Origin: Andalucia godoyi
Lineage: Eukaryota > Discoba > Jakobea > Jakobida > Andaluciidae
Reading direction: 5' to 3'
NCBI GenBank assembly: GCA_009859145.1
Contig: VRVR01000047.1
Coordinates: 181,093 to 245,092, forward strand
DNA: 64,000 bases
Part shown: positions 20,247 through 28,753 of the stretch, one piece after another
Layout of the letters: every line of letters starts with the position of its first letter
How positions within the stretch are numbered: position 1 is the first letter of the stretch
Position numbers and translations under genes: made by a program
The notes under the pieces: model-generated
Databases searched by the model: none
Seen by the model: only the letters and a program-made list of their open reading frames with translations
What the model was told of the DNA's origin: nothing

Positions 20247-21090
20247 ACGCGTCTATGCTCCCTCCCGCCCCCAGACTATGCCTCCTCCTTCTCCTCCTTC
20301 TCCTCCGAGTTTCGGCGCCGTTTCATCACGATACGTCTGCTGCATGAAAGATTACCAAAAGACGGGGCCTTTCCAACACGAAGAGCGACCCCCCCGATGC
20401 TGGGAAACAATGGTGATTGATGCTGAATAGCAGTAGTCAGTAAGATGTGCAGCAAGCTTGAAGTGTCGCTGCAGCATCACGTGTCATTGGTAATCACAGA
20501 TAGCTAATCTCTTCCGTTCCCGTGTTTCGTTTGTCTGCCAACGGACTCGGAGTGGGTTCCGTTGGGAAACCTGCAGCCCGTTTTGCAAGAGATGCGACGT
20601 CTTCCCCCCCAGCTCACCCTCACGATACTGGCGCCGCCGCCTCGTCAGTAATCATTGGAAGAACGTTATCCGTGGCGACACCTGTCGCGTGTTGGGGCAC
20701 GTACGGTGAGGGGGGTGCAGAAAAAACTTGGGTGAGAAGTGCACAATGCAGGCATTTTAGTGGTGCTCTTAAATGTGCATTTTACCGACGGGAGTTTGGT
20801 CTCTGGGATTTTTTCTTTTAATTTTACACTACTACAAGCTTCTATTTCTCTTTCTCCTTGAGATGCGGCGGAAGTAGGAGGGGTTTTCAAAGCATTTTGT
20901 TATTTTTTTTTCTCTCCCTCCTGCAAGAAAACATCTGAAGATAAGAACAAAACAGACATACACAGACAGGACAAACAAACAAGACCAGAGAGACCCGTTA
21001 CAAACGAAAGAAGAAGAAGAGGAAGAAGAAGGGAAAGCGAGGTAGTGCATGATCGAAAGAGATGCTCTGCAGAGAGATCCGCTGGTCAGA
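20247..21090. other. Intergenic region upstream of PrimPol
   Basis: This 844-base region contains the PrimPol promoter and the 3' flank of the Met/Cys-rich gene. It has pyrimidine- and purine-rich tracts and a CACGTG box at about 20477. A plus-strand frame at 20522-20821 is open but has no supporting features. No exon or RNA gene is supported. Confidence 0.5.
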
Positions 21091-21744
21091 TTACTTGCAG
21101 TCGACCTTGGACATGCAGATTTGGTTCTTCATGGCCTCGGTGGTCTTGGGGCAAGTGATGCAGCACAGGCCGTTCTTGCACTCTGCAGTGATCTTGTTGC
21201 GCATGATGCAGTCCATGGGGAGACGGACGAGACGCTGGCACATCATTCCTCCACATCGCTCCATGCGATGGCACATCATGTTGTTCATGGCGGCGTTGGG
21301 GGTGGTGGATGCGGCCATCATCATGGACTGGGCACACATCTGAGCACACGACTTGGGATTGCAGCAGATTCGCATGATATCGCCACAGAGTTCGACGCAA
21401 ATGTCCTCCTTGGCGCATCCCGGGCAGTCGATCATGACCATGTAGCACTCCGGCATCTCCATGATGTCACAGGACATCTTGTTCATGGAGCGCATCATCA
21501 TCATGTTCGTGGACGACGCCATGCCGTTGTTGTTGTTCATCATCATTGCCTGCGATCCGTTCGACAGCGACGCAGGGGACATTTGCTTCATATCCTGCAT
21601 CATCTGCATGTCCGGAGAGCACGCATTCATCATCATCATCGAAGGGTTCATCATCATCATCGGCATCTGCAGCATCATAGACTCCTGGTCCATCACTTTA
21701 GGTGCAGTCGCACAGTCAAACATGCATGTTTCGCGGGCTTGCAT
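21091..21744 (-). CDS. Met/Cys-rich protein with an alpha-crystallin (small heat-shock protein) domain
   Basis: The product has 217 residues from ATG 21744; upstream codons are a poorly coding extension. By count 48 residues are Met and 23 Cys, a third of the protein. The N-terminal 90 residues are Met-rich with runs of up to four Met. From about residue 97 the layout is that of Hsp20: MVMIDCPGCAKEDICVEL matches the usual Pro-Gly-x-x-x-x-D-I-x-V-x-L beta strands; RLVRLPMDCI matches the RSFRLP strand; and ITAECKNGLCCITCPK matches the signature A-x-x-x-N-G-(V/L)-L followed by ITVPK. Hydrophobic core positions are replaced by Cys or Met. The function is unknown. Binding of soft metals such as Cu(I), or redox buffering by a chaperone scaffold, is inference. 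Confidence 0.75.
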   Translation of the reverse strand: MQARETCMFDCATAPKVMDQESMMLQMPMMMMNPSMMMMNACSPDMQMMQDMKQMSPASLSNGSQAMMMNNNNGMASSTNMMMMRSMNKMSCDIMEMPECYMVMIDCPGCAKEDICVELCGDIMRICCNPKSCAQMCAQSMMMAASTTPNAAMNNMMCHRMERCGGMMCQRLVRLPMDCIMRNKITAECKNGLCCITCPKTTEAMKNQICMSKVDCK

Positions 21745-21918
21745 TTTTCCAGAAATGTCGTAAGGAAGGGGAGTGAGGTGGAAAACAGTGAGGGACTGAA
21801 AGAGTCGATGTTCGTTGCTGCGTCTTTCTCGGCGAAGAAACTTGAACAAACAAAACAACAAGAGGAAGGAAAGAAGGAAAGAAAAAAGACAAAAGCACGA
21901 GAGACTCGCGTTTCCGAG

Positions 21919-21930
21919 GCTTATATACAG
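21919..21930 (-). promoter_or_regulatory. TATA box of the Met/Cys-rich gene
   Basis: On the minus strand the sequence reads CTGTATATAAGC, about 180 bases upstream of ATG 21744. It is one of the clearest TATA elements in the window. I looked for heat-shock elements (alternating GAA/TTC at 5-base phase) upstream and did not find a good one. Confidence 0.5.
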
Positions 21931-22374
21931 AATGAAGGCCCACCACAGACATTCGCGTTGTTGAACGCGTCGTCGAGTTCAATATTTCCAGTCGCCACTT
22001 GCCCTCTTGCTAAAAGAATCGGATGCAGGAGCTGTAGCACGAACGGCGGACGACCGGATTCTGGTGCAGGCAGACTGTCCCGTTGCTTGCATTCGCGGGG
22101 AAGCATGTCTGCTTGCTTGAAGTTCGTCTTTCAGTCTGCATACTTTCTGCGGTCGGATATTTCCCCCTCGTCTGCTCAGACGCGTTGCTTGTTCGGGCCT
22201 CCATTTTTGTCATTCCAGTACTTGATCCCCCGCGACATTTTGAGGAATCGCCGTTTTCCACAACGAGCCGCGGAACCTTCCAACCACTCGCTTCGCTTTT
22301 GTTCCAGTCCAGTGGAAGCTGCGGACGCCAAATCTCGTTTTGGGTGGGAGGAACTCATGCAGGAGAATGACGAA

Positions 22375-22439
22375 AATAAATAAATAAATAAATGAATGAA
22401 TGAATGAATGAATGAATGAATGAATAAATAAATAAATAA
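22375..22439. repeat. (TAAA)n-(TGAA)n-(TAAA)n microsatellite
   Basis: Three TAAA-type units are followed by about nine GAAT units and then four TAAA-type units. It lies between the Met/Cys-rich gene promoter and the 3' end of the EXPERA-like gene. The rest of 21745-22509 shows no supported gene. Confidence 0.95.
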
Positions 22440-22509
22440 CTTCACACACAGTGCAACAAGTGCTCGGTGCTCATGCTCGTGTGGAAAAAAAAAGAAAAAT
22501 GCTACCATT

Positions 22510-23079
22510 TTAGTCTGATTTGTGAGGGACTTGGGGGCGCTCGAGAGCATGGCTGACGATTGCAAACAGCTTGATCGCGATGCAAAACGGAACGACGATC
22601 CAGACGCCGTTTGGGATGCCGTACAGCTTCCACCAGTCGAGCTGCGACGCATGGCCGGACGCATGCCACGGCGGAGTGGACAGCGCGTCTTGGCCAAAAT
22701 ACAAGACTGTTTTCCAGAGCTGCATGCAGTTGACGACGAGTAGCATGAGCGTCGATTTCGCGTTGTTGGTGTTGTTGTTTCTTCTGGAAAGGACTGTGAG
22801 CGCATACACGATCAGCAGCTGCTCGGCGGCATTGCACCACGACTGCGCAACCACAAACCCATCCGTCAAGCTGCTGTACAGCGTGTCCACCGACACGTAC
22901 AGCTGGTACGGTGCCCACAGACGCGACTGCATGGAAAACGGCCGTAGAAGTACAAACGACGCGTCCCACGCAATCACCGCCACTTGCAGCATGAACCACC
23001 ATCGGATCCACGCAGGCACAGCCGCCACACCGCGCGCATCAGCAGCAGAATTCCCGCCCGATCGCTCAATCTTTCCCAT
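22510..23079 (-). CDS. Four-helix membrane protein, EXPERA-domain-like
   Basis: The product has about 189 residues from ATG 23079, the first ATG giving a normal N-terminus. Four hydrophobic segments are visible: WWFMLQVAVIAWDASFVLL; a second around LYVSVDTLYSS to WCNAAEQLLIVYALTVL; a third around LMLLVVNCMQLWKTVLYF; and a last IPNGVWIVVPFCIAIKLFAI. The order W-D-x-x-F-V-L-L-R-P, P-Y-x-L-Y-V-S-V-D, an Asn-Ala-x-Glu pair in helix 2 and K-T-V-L-Y-F in helix 3 follows the EXPERA fold of EBP, sigma-2 receptor/TMEM97 and TM6SF. These are ER proteins that bind sterol-like ligands. The fit is by pattern only. Confidence 0.5.
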   Translation of the reverse strand: MGKIERSGGNSAADARGVAAVPAWIRWWFMLQVAVIAWDASFVLLRPFSMQSRLWAPYQLYVSVDTLYSSLTDGFVVAQSWCNAAEQLLIVYALTVLSRRNNNTNNAKSTLMLLVVNCMQLWKTVLYFGQDALSTPPWHASGHASQLDWWKLYGIPNGVWIVVPFCIAIKLFAIVSHALERPQVPHKSD

Positions 23080-23157
23080 TTTCCCACCCGCCGTCTCTTG
23101 TTTGCTATCGTAAGTCACTGTCCTCCTCTTTTGATCGTTCGCAATAAGCAGACGCAA

Positions 23158-23196
23158 TGAGAGACAGAGACAGAGACAGAGAGAGAGAGAGAGACG
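23158..23196. repeat. (GA)n-rich simple repeat
   Basis: Imperfect GAGACA units run into a pure GA run just upstream of the EXPERA-like gene. Confidence 0.85.
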
Positions 23197-23344
23197 AAAT
23201 CAGGAAACATTGCGCCGCTTTCGGTTTGCTTTTTATTATTAGTATGATTTTTACGACTGATAAATCTTCTCGTAATGATCTGTTCTTGTTTTGCAGAGCG
23301 AGTGCGTGAAGCACTGCGATGATACTTAAGAATTAATTGATGTT

Positions 23345-24178
23345 TTATTGAGCAGGTGACCACACGCCAGGCTCGACGACAATGCGTGCCTTTTTTGCAG
23401 ACGGTTTTCTCTTCTCTCTGTCCTCGCTGTCTCTTTCCGTCTTGTGGCTGTTGCTGTTGGAGTTGGAGTTGGAGTTGGCGGGAGTCGGGAGGTTGGTGCC
23501 GATTGCAAGCACTCGGTCGATTGATGCTGTGTCGGTGGCAGCAGCGATCGCACGCACGAGCTGATCGACACGCGATCGGATGACATCGACGCCCAATCTT
23601 GACTTCTTCTTCTCATTCTCATCGTCGCCGCTATTGTTCGACGGTGACTCCACACCCACATCGGCGCTCACACTGACGCCCACTTCATCCAAATGCAAGT
23701 GCAGGAACGCCGCAAACGACTCGTCCTGCATCGTGGATTGGACAAGCTTGACGATCCGACGTACTGCAGTCAAATATGCATTCCGAGCGCGCGCAAGCAC
23801 GAGCCGTCTGCTCTTTTCCGTCCACTCCTCCCGCAGTGCCGGCTTCCGACTCGATGCCACAGCGACTGCTGCCTGCACATGCGCATGTGGCAGCGGCAGC
23901 GGAAGCGACGGGACTGTGGGGGGCGGGACGGCGAGAATGTTCCTTGTGACGTAGAGCTCGAATCGGTCGAGGGCGGCGCTGAAGGAGGTCTCGAGATGGG
24001 CCTGGAGATGGGAGACCGAGGCAGAGAGCGCGACACGACGCCGCGGGTATGACTGCGCCAAATGAGACTCGAGAGACTCCAGACCCGACATCAGATAGTC
24101 CACACACACATTGACTACATCATCCAAAAACGACTGCGGTGTAAACTCGAAATACGCTGCAGACGACTCGACATCCAT
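23345..24178 (-). CDS. MIS12: Mis12 kinetochore complex subunit
   Basis: The product has 277 residues from ATG 24178. The N-terminus YFEFTPQSFLDDVVNVCVDY aligns with the human Mis12 start FFGFTPQT, followed by the paired-helix head. The next block, LETSFSAALDRFELYVTRNI then LAVPP, matches the human FDNLFSKMEQLFLQLILRIP. A proline-rich loop and a helical, coiled-coil-prone segment follow. The C-terminus carries an Asn/Ser repeat from a (GTTGGA)n-type tract and a basic KKAR segment. Mis12 heads the four-protein Mind/Mis12 complex linking CENP-C to Ndc80 at kinetochores. It is divergent from the gene at 24544. Confidence 0.75.
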   Translation of the reverse strand: MDVESSAAYFEFTPQSFLDDVVNVCVDYLMSGLESLESHLAQSYPRRRVALSASVSHLQAHLETSFSAALDRFELYVTRNILAVPPPTVPSLPLPLPHAHVQAAVAVASSRKPALREEWTEKSRRLVLARARNAYLTAVRRIVKLVQSTMQDESFAAFLHLHLDEVGVSVSADVGVESPSNNSGDDENEKKKSRLGVDVIRSRVDQLVRAIAAATDTASIDRVLAIGTNLPTPANSNSNSNSNSHKTERDSEDREKRKPSAKKARIVVEPGVWSPAQ

Positions 24179-24543
24179 TTTTTCCTTTCTTTCTTTCTCT
24201 TTTTTGATGTGTGTGTGTATGTTTTGTTTCTTGTATTCTCTGGTACGATTGCGTTGGATTCTTCGAGAAAGGAGAAAACACAATGCAAAGACAAGGAACG
24301 GAAGCGGGAAACAAGACGGAATCGACAAGCGGCGATTAACGGTGAGAATCGGACGGTAGCGAAAAGCTCGGAGGATAAAATACTGCACGCCTTCAATCCG
24401 AATCTTTTTTCCTGACTTTTATTGGGATCCGAGGAGTGCGTTGATTTGAAGAATTCAATAGGCATAAATCCGTATATGCATGTATGCATTCAGTTAGGAA
24501 TATACCAGCAGCGACAGTTTGGAAGAAGGATTGAAAGAAAAAG

Positions 24544-26028
24544 ATGGGATGCTGGCAGTCGAAAAACACACGAGAGGTCGAGAGACGTAATGTAGAAGAA
24601 CACAAAGAGACTCGAGGAACCGGAGATGCAGAAGAGAGCAATCAGTGCTGCGGTGCCCGTGGCGGTGATGATGGAGGTGGATGTGGAGAGATGCAGAGTG
24701 TGGGATTCCGTCGGATACCACCTTCGCAGTCGGATCCTGCGCTTTTCCCGTCGGCTGTCCGTCAGCCGACAATGTCGTCGTTTTTCCGAATCGCGCAAAA
24801 CCACCACGGCGAGAGGACGAGCGCGAGCAAGACTGAGAACAGTAAGACTCAGAAGAAGCAGGATGAAAAGAAGAAGAAGAAGAATAAGAAGAAGAAGTTG
24901 ATTCCGAGTCCGTGTGATGTGGACATTTGCCGTGTCTCGTCGTCAGTGTCGGTGCCGTGCTTTCTGGCCAGCAGCACAACAGTGTCTGATCATGATGACC
25001 CCCGCGATGGAGGTCGTCGTCGCAACGATCAAGACGGTGGCGGAGAAGGCGGAGAGGAGGAGATTGAGGAGACATACTGGGTGCACGGCAAGGATGACGG
25101 AGGGAGAGGAGTGGAGCGGCAGGTGATGGCAGAGCAGAGCACGTTTTGGAGACGCCGCGGGCTGGAGGGACCGGAGTCGGGGCGTGAGCAGAGGATACAG
25201 GGCGCAGAGCAAGGCGGTTGGCTGGTCGTGCGGTCCGAGGACCCGAATTCTCTTCCGGTGCGCGTGGATGTGTTCGACGCTTCCGGGAAATGGTACTCGG
25301 CGGTCTTGACGGGCGTGATGCACACCACGATCGATGTCTCTGATGCGCTCTTTGTCACCTACGTCTGCGGCGCTCACTCGGTCGTTGAGACCCTCTGGCC
25401 CGCGCATTGGTCCGCCTTTGATCGACGCGCAGCGACTCTCGTGCCACACCAACACCAGCTTCAGCGCCGCGTTCAACGAGGAGAAGGGGAGCAACAGCAG
25501 CGAGAAGAACAGGAAAAGGTCGGAGAGGCGGATTGGGTACCGATGCGCACTTGCACTGTCGCATGGTCCACTCAGCCCACTGCTCATGTCAGCCGACTGA
25601 CTCCATCTCCGCAGCTGGCTCCACTACATCAACAGCAACCAGGGCGATCGCACCTGGTGGTGCATCGGTCGTACGTGTGTCGGACGTCAAGGCAGCTCGT
25701 GGCGAAACGCATGGTGCGTTCCGAACGCCACGCAGATCTCCAATGGTCCGTCATTGATGACGACTCGGAGCTTGGCGTCTACATCCCCAACCGCTTCTCC
25801 CTCGCCGCTATCCAACATGCCGATCCAGTGGCGGCCGTCATTCCGGAACTCTATCCGCCACCGATGTTGGAACAGCTGCAGGTCCCTCCGCCATCACAAC
25901 ATGCATCACAACATGCATCACACCACGTAGAAAAGGACGAAGAAGACGAGAGCCAAGTGACGCTCGAGTTACTAGAGTGCAGCCCACACCTGAACTCACG
26001 GCCGATGAATAATGCCGCGTCATTGTGA
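24544..26028 (+). CDS. Probably N-myristoylated protein with a Tudor-like segment, unknown function
   Basis: The product has 494 residues from ATG 24544. The start MGCWQSKNTR has Gly2 and Cys3 with Ser6-Lys7, the classic dual N-myristoylation/palmitoylation signal, so membrane attachment is likely. Residues about 30-220 are low-complexity (Gly, Lys, Glu, Asp). At about 236-295 the stretch VRVDVFDASGKWYSAVL...FVTYVCG...WPAHWSAFDRR has the spacing of a Tudor-knot or agenet-like barrel (D-V-x-D-x-x-G-K-W-Y-x-A-V, later V-x-Y-x-G). A second ordered stretch is near 380-430. The tail is acidic with a Gln/His/Ala/Ser repeat (CATCACAACATG units). I know no protein combining these features. The gene is divergent from MIS12. 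Confidence 0.65.
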   Translation: MGCWQSKNTREVERRNVEEHKETRGTGDAEESNQCCGARGGDDGGGCGEMQSVGFRRIPPSQSDPALFPSAVRQPTMSSFFRIAQNHHGERTSASKTENSKTQKKQDEKKKKKNKKKKLIPSPCDVDICRVSSSVSVPCFLASSTTVSDHDDPRDGGRRRNDQDGGGEGGEEEIEETYWVHGKDDGGRGVERQVMAEQSTFWRRRGLEGPESGREQRIQGAEQGGWLVVRSEDPNSLPVRVDVFDASGKWYSAVLTGVMHTTIDVSDALFVTYVCGAHSVVETLWPAHWSAFDRRAATLVPHQHQLQRRVQRGEGEQQQREEQEKVGEADWVPMRTCTVAWSTQPTAHVSRLTPSPQLAPLHQQQPGRSHLVVHRSYVCRTSRQLVAKRMVRSERHADLQWSVIDDDSELGVYIPNRFSLAAIQHADPVAAVIPELYPPPMLEQLQVPPPSQHASQHASHHVEKDEEDESQVTLELLECSPHLNSRPMNNAASL

Positions 26029-26599
26029 TGCATACGGAAGAATACATAAACAGACACGGTCGATACTTGGCCGACACTAGCACGTTTGTTTCACAGGAAT
26101 TCGTGATACAGGGCCTCCTAGGTCCCGCAGACCTCCAAAGAGACCACGTGTCACTACGCCTACCGCCTCTTCCTCTCGCATCTCCAGTTGCATCAATCGC
26201 TGCAACTGAGGACACGAAAGCGCCTGCTGCTAGGGCCGTCAGAATCAAAAAATGCACCCTTCTCAGAAACCACGTGTCACGCTGAGAAAGTGGCTCACCG
26301 ATTGATCGAGATTGGGAACGGAGCGCGGAGCATTTATCTGAAGAACGCCAGCAAAGCCTGTGGGGGCCTATCCCCTTCCCGGAAACGGGATGCAAGATTA
26401 AATATGCATGTCTACGAATAGACATGCATGTTCAGTGTGTAATGTAGGCTTCATGAAACACCGTTTCCCCTCCGTCAGCTCCTAATTACCAGTCGTAAAA
26501 CATTAAAATAAAAAGGAGGAAAAACGTCACACCTCACCTGCTTCTGCCGTAGTCAAAGCTGTTCTATTTCTGTTTTCTTTCTGCAAATGAGTATATTTT
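26029..26599. other. Intergenic region with duplicated G-box and a hairpin cluster
   Basis: There is no coding frame of interest in this 571-base region. The 12-base word ACCACGTGTCAC occurs twice (26143-26154 and 26269-26280). A cluster of three hairpins follows at 26360-26430 and is listed separately. Confidence 0.6.
26360..26430 (+). ncRNA. Candidate structured RNA or cis-element: three consecutive hairpins
   Basis: Three perfect stems follow one another within 67 bases: GGGG-CCTAT-CCCC (26363-26375); TCCCG-GAAA-CGGGA (26377-26390) with a GNRA tetraloop; and an 11-base-pair stem ATGCATGTCTA-CGAA-TAGACATGCAT (26404-26429). Spacing is tight and no reading frame explains them. The strand is not determined by the stems; plus is given because of the GAAA loop. 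It may be a non-coding RNA, a 3' UTR element of the gene ending at 26028, or a protein-binding site. Confidence 0.3.
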
Positions 26600-26665
26600 G
26601 TGTTGTTGTTGAGCAGGAGCATTGTTTCATATCGCGACGCGGCAGCTTTGGTTCTGCGGACATGC

Positions 26666-28297
26666 ATGGAGTCCATTCTTGAGCGTCTGGCGACGCTGGT
26701 TCGTCTTTGCGCAGCTCGCGACGTGGGCGAGGATGAATGCGCGGCGGTGGCCGGGACTCTAGTATCACTTGATGCTGCCCTGCTGGCGGCGGACAGCGGT
26801 TCTGCCGCGCTGCCTGGGGCGCTGTGGCCGGTGCTTGCGCGGCTGTCGACGCACGCGCCGCTGATGGTGCATCGCAGTGTCGCCGAGCCTCTTTTGCGGA
26901 TCTTCTTGTCTCATTTGATGCTACCCGGTTCGGAGGGTCGGTGGGCGCGCAAAAGAGTGCTTATGGGCATGCAGCTACGACCGCGGTCTGAAGTGTGCGA
27001 GTTTGTCGTGGGGTCTCTGCCGACGGCCACCGACCACGTTGCGTATCTCGTGGATATTGTGTGCACGGCATCGCGTGCATGGCTCCGTCGTGCAGCTGCG
27101 ACATTGTCCGCGTCAGCACCGGGATATGATTCTCGGGCGATCAAGACGCTTGTTGCCGAGTTTGTGAATGTATGGAAAGCAGTTTTGTGGGAGCCAGCTT
27201 GCCAAGAGTGTGAAGGATCGTCTGCTCCATCAGTGTCATTGTCGGCGCTGTGGCTGTGGTGGCGAGGATTCTCGGATGCATTTTTGGAAATGATGGTTGC
27301 GTGTCTGATGGCTAACGAGTGTTTCGCAACCGACATGCAGCACCTTGCGTCCGACTTGTGTGTCGTTTCTCACCGTTCGTCGAGTCCATTCATCCGTGGC
27401 AGTACCGTTGAGAGTACGAGTAAGACGGGGAGGGGCAAGGAGAGTGATGAGGAGCGTGATAGCCGGGATGGTTGGCATGAACTCTACTCGGGGTTTGGAT
27501 GGTCGTGCGTGTTTCAGCTGAATGTGTCGATGTTTGTGGATGCCGTGCTATGTAAGAGCGATGCGTGGGATGTGTATCGCCGAGATGATCCTGCATGGCT
27601 TCGGCTTGTCGAGGTGCTTGTACATGCACCAGATCTGCTTTTTGTTGTCCTGCAGACGTGGTCCAACGACGGTAGTCATTCAAGCAGCTCCAGAAATTCA
27701 GGCGACGGCGACGGTAATGAAGGCAATGAAGGCAATGAAGGCAATGGAGGTCGTGGTGTTGATCGACTGGTCTTCTTGATGAACCAGTGCACTGCTGAAC
27801 AGTCAATTCGTATTCTGTGCAGTGCGTTTGGGGAGCGGTTCAGGCCGCTGATAACAAGTCTTGCATACGGACGCCTGGCTGCATCGTCGTGTGAGCAAGT
27901 ATCAAAGGGGTTCGAGCGGGTGTTATCCGTGTGCTTTTCAAGGGTATTTGCGGAGACGCTGCGGATGGCAGACGTGCAGGCTGAGCAGGTGGCGGCGGGA
28001 TTCAGGGAACGCATCCGCTGCGTGTCTTGCCTCGACGAGCTGTTTTTGGACGACTCGCCAGCGTATCTGTTTCGCAGTCCATGGACTCTTGCACTGGGGC
28101 TCTGGGTGTATCGTGATTCAGAAGAGCTCAACGGGCAGCTTTTGAAGTGGATCACAGGGCTAGAGCGACGACGCATGTTTCGCAAGTCGACCGCTGCGAT
28201 CCTTCGACGAGGAACGCGCTTGTTTGCAGCTATGCTTATGGAGCCAAGCCCTATTCTTGAATTCTGCATCCGATGCTGCACCATCAAACCCGTGTAG
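26666..28297 (+). CDS. Protein of unknown function, helical, 543 residues
   Basis: The first in-frame ATG is 26666 (MESILERLATLVRL). The open frame continues upstream to 26600 without an ATG, so a further 5' exon is possible: TTGAGCAG at 26612 could be an acceptor. The protein is Leu/Ala/Arg-rich with many predicted helices resembling HEAT-type repeats, but I recognise no family. A tandem (AATGAAGGC)n tract at about 27716-27750 encodes an Asn-Glu-Gly repeat inside a disordered Ser/Gly/Asp loop. No membrane segment or enzyme motif is visible. Confidence 0.7.
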   Translation: MESILERLATLVRLCAARDVGEDECAAVAGTLVSLDAALLAADSGSAALPGALWPVLARLSTHAPLMVHRSVAEPLLRIFLSHLMLPGSEGRWARKRVLMGMQLRPRSEVCEFVVGSLPTATDHVAYLVDIVCTASRAWLRRAAATLSASAPGYDSRAIKTLVAEFVNVWKAVLWEPACQECEGSSAPSVSLSALWLWWRGFSDAFLEMMVACLMANECFATDMQHLASDLCVVSHRSSSPFIRGSTVESTSKTGRGKESDEERDSRDGWHELYSGFGWSCVFQLNVSMFVDAVLCKSDAWDVYRRDDPAWLRLVEVLVHAPDLLFVVLQTWSNDGSHSSSSRNSGDGDGNEGNEGNEGNGGRGVDRLVFLMNQCTAEQSIRILCSAFGERFRPLITSLAYGRLAASSCEQVSKGFERVLSVCFSRVFAETLRMADVQAEQVAAGFRERIRCVSCLDELFLDDSPAYLFRSPWTLALGLWVYRDSEELNGQLLKWITGLERRRMFRKSTAAILRRGTRLFAAMLMEPSPILEFCIRCCTIKPV

Positions 28298-28423
28298 CGC
28301 GGCAGACGCTGTGCAGCGCCGTCACCTTTTCATCTTCTTTCTCCTTCTTCTTATTAGCAAATCGCAATCCAATCATAGCCCTAGTATTTTACCATGCAAC
28401 AATCGATCCTACGAAAAAATCAA

Positions 28424-28678
28424 TCATCTAAGGAGACAGGCCCCCCAAGCATACAAGTGCATGCGCATCATGTTCTTCAACTTCTGAGACCCGCATACTC
28501 CGTTGCGCTTGTGCAGCAGTCTCTGGCGGAACTGGAAGTGGGAGTCCAGCGTCAGCATCTGGTGTGCGGTCTTGTCTCCAATGCGGCGTTTCTTCCCTTC
28601 TGCCGGGTCCCTCCGCACCATACGAGACGTATCGAATTTCGGACGTTGAATGCAGTCATACTCATCACACCCAGCCAT
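28424..28678 (-). CDS. Small protein of 84 residues, unknown
   Basis: It starts at ATG 28678 with MAGCDEYDCIQRPKFDTSRM and continues basic (RRDPAEGKKRRIGDK), ending ...MHLYAWGACLLR. Composition is even, with Cys pairs and aromatic residues, and it fits a short real gene squeezed between a convergent neighbour (ending 28297) and the 3' end at 28754. I could not place the family; small mitochondrial or ribosome-associated proteins have this size and charge. A start further upstream (28729) would add a hydrophobic, less likely N-terminus. Confidence 0.5.
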   Translation of the reverse strand: MAGCDEYDCIQRPKFDTSRMVRRDPAEGKKRRIGDKTAHQMLTLDSHFQFRQRLLHKRNGVCGSQKLKNMMRMHLYAWGACLLR

Positions 28679-28753
28679 TTTGTCAAAGACGATGAAAACA
28701 AAATAAAAAACAAGATAAGAACAGTTCAAAAAGTTGCTATCGACATCTGATGC

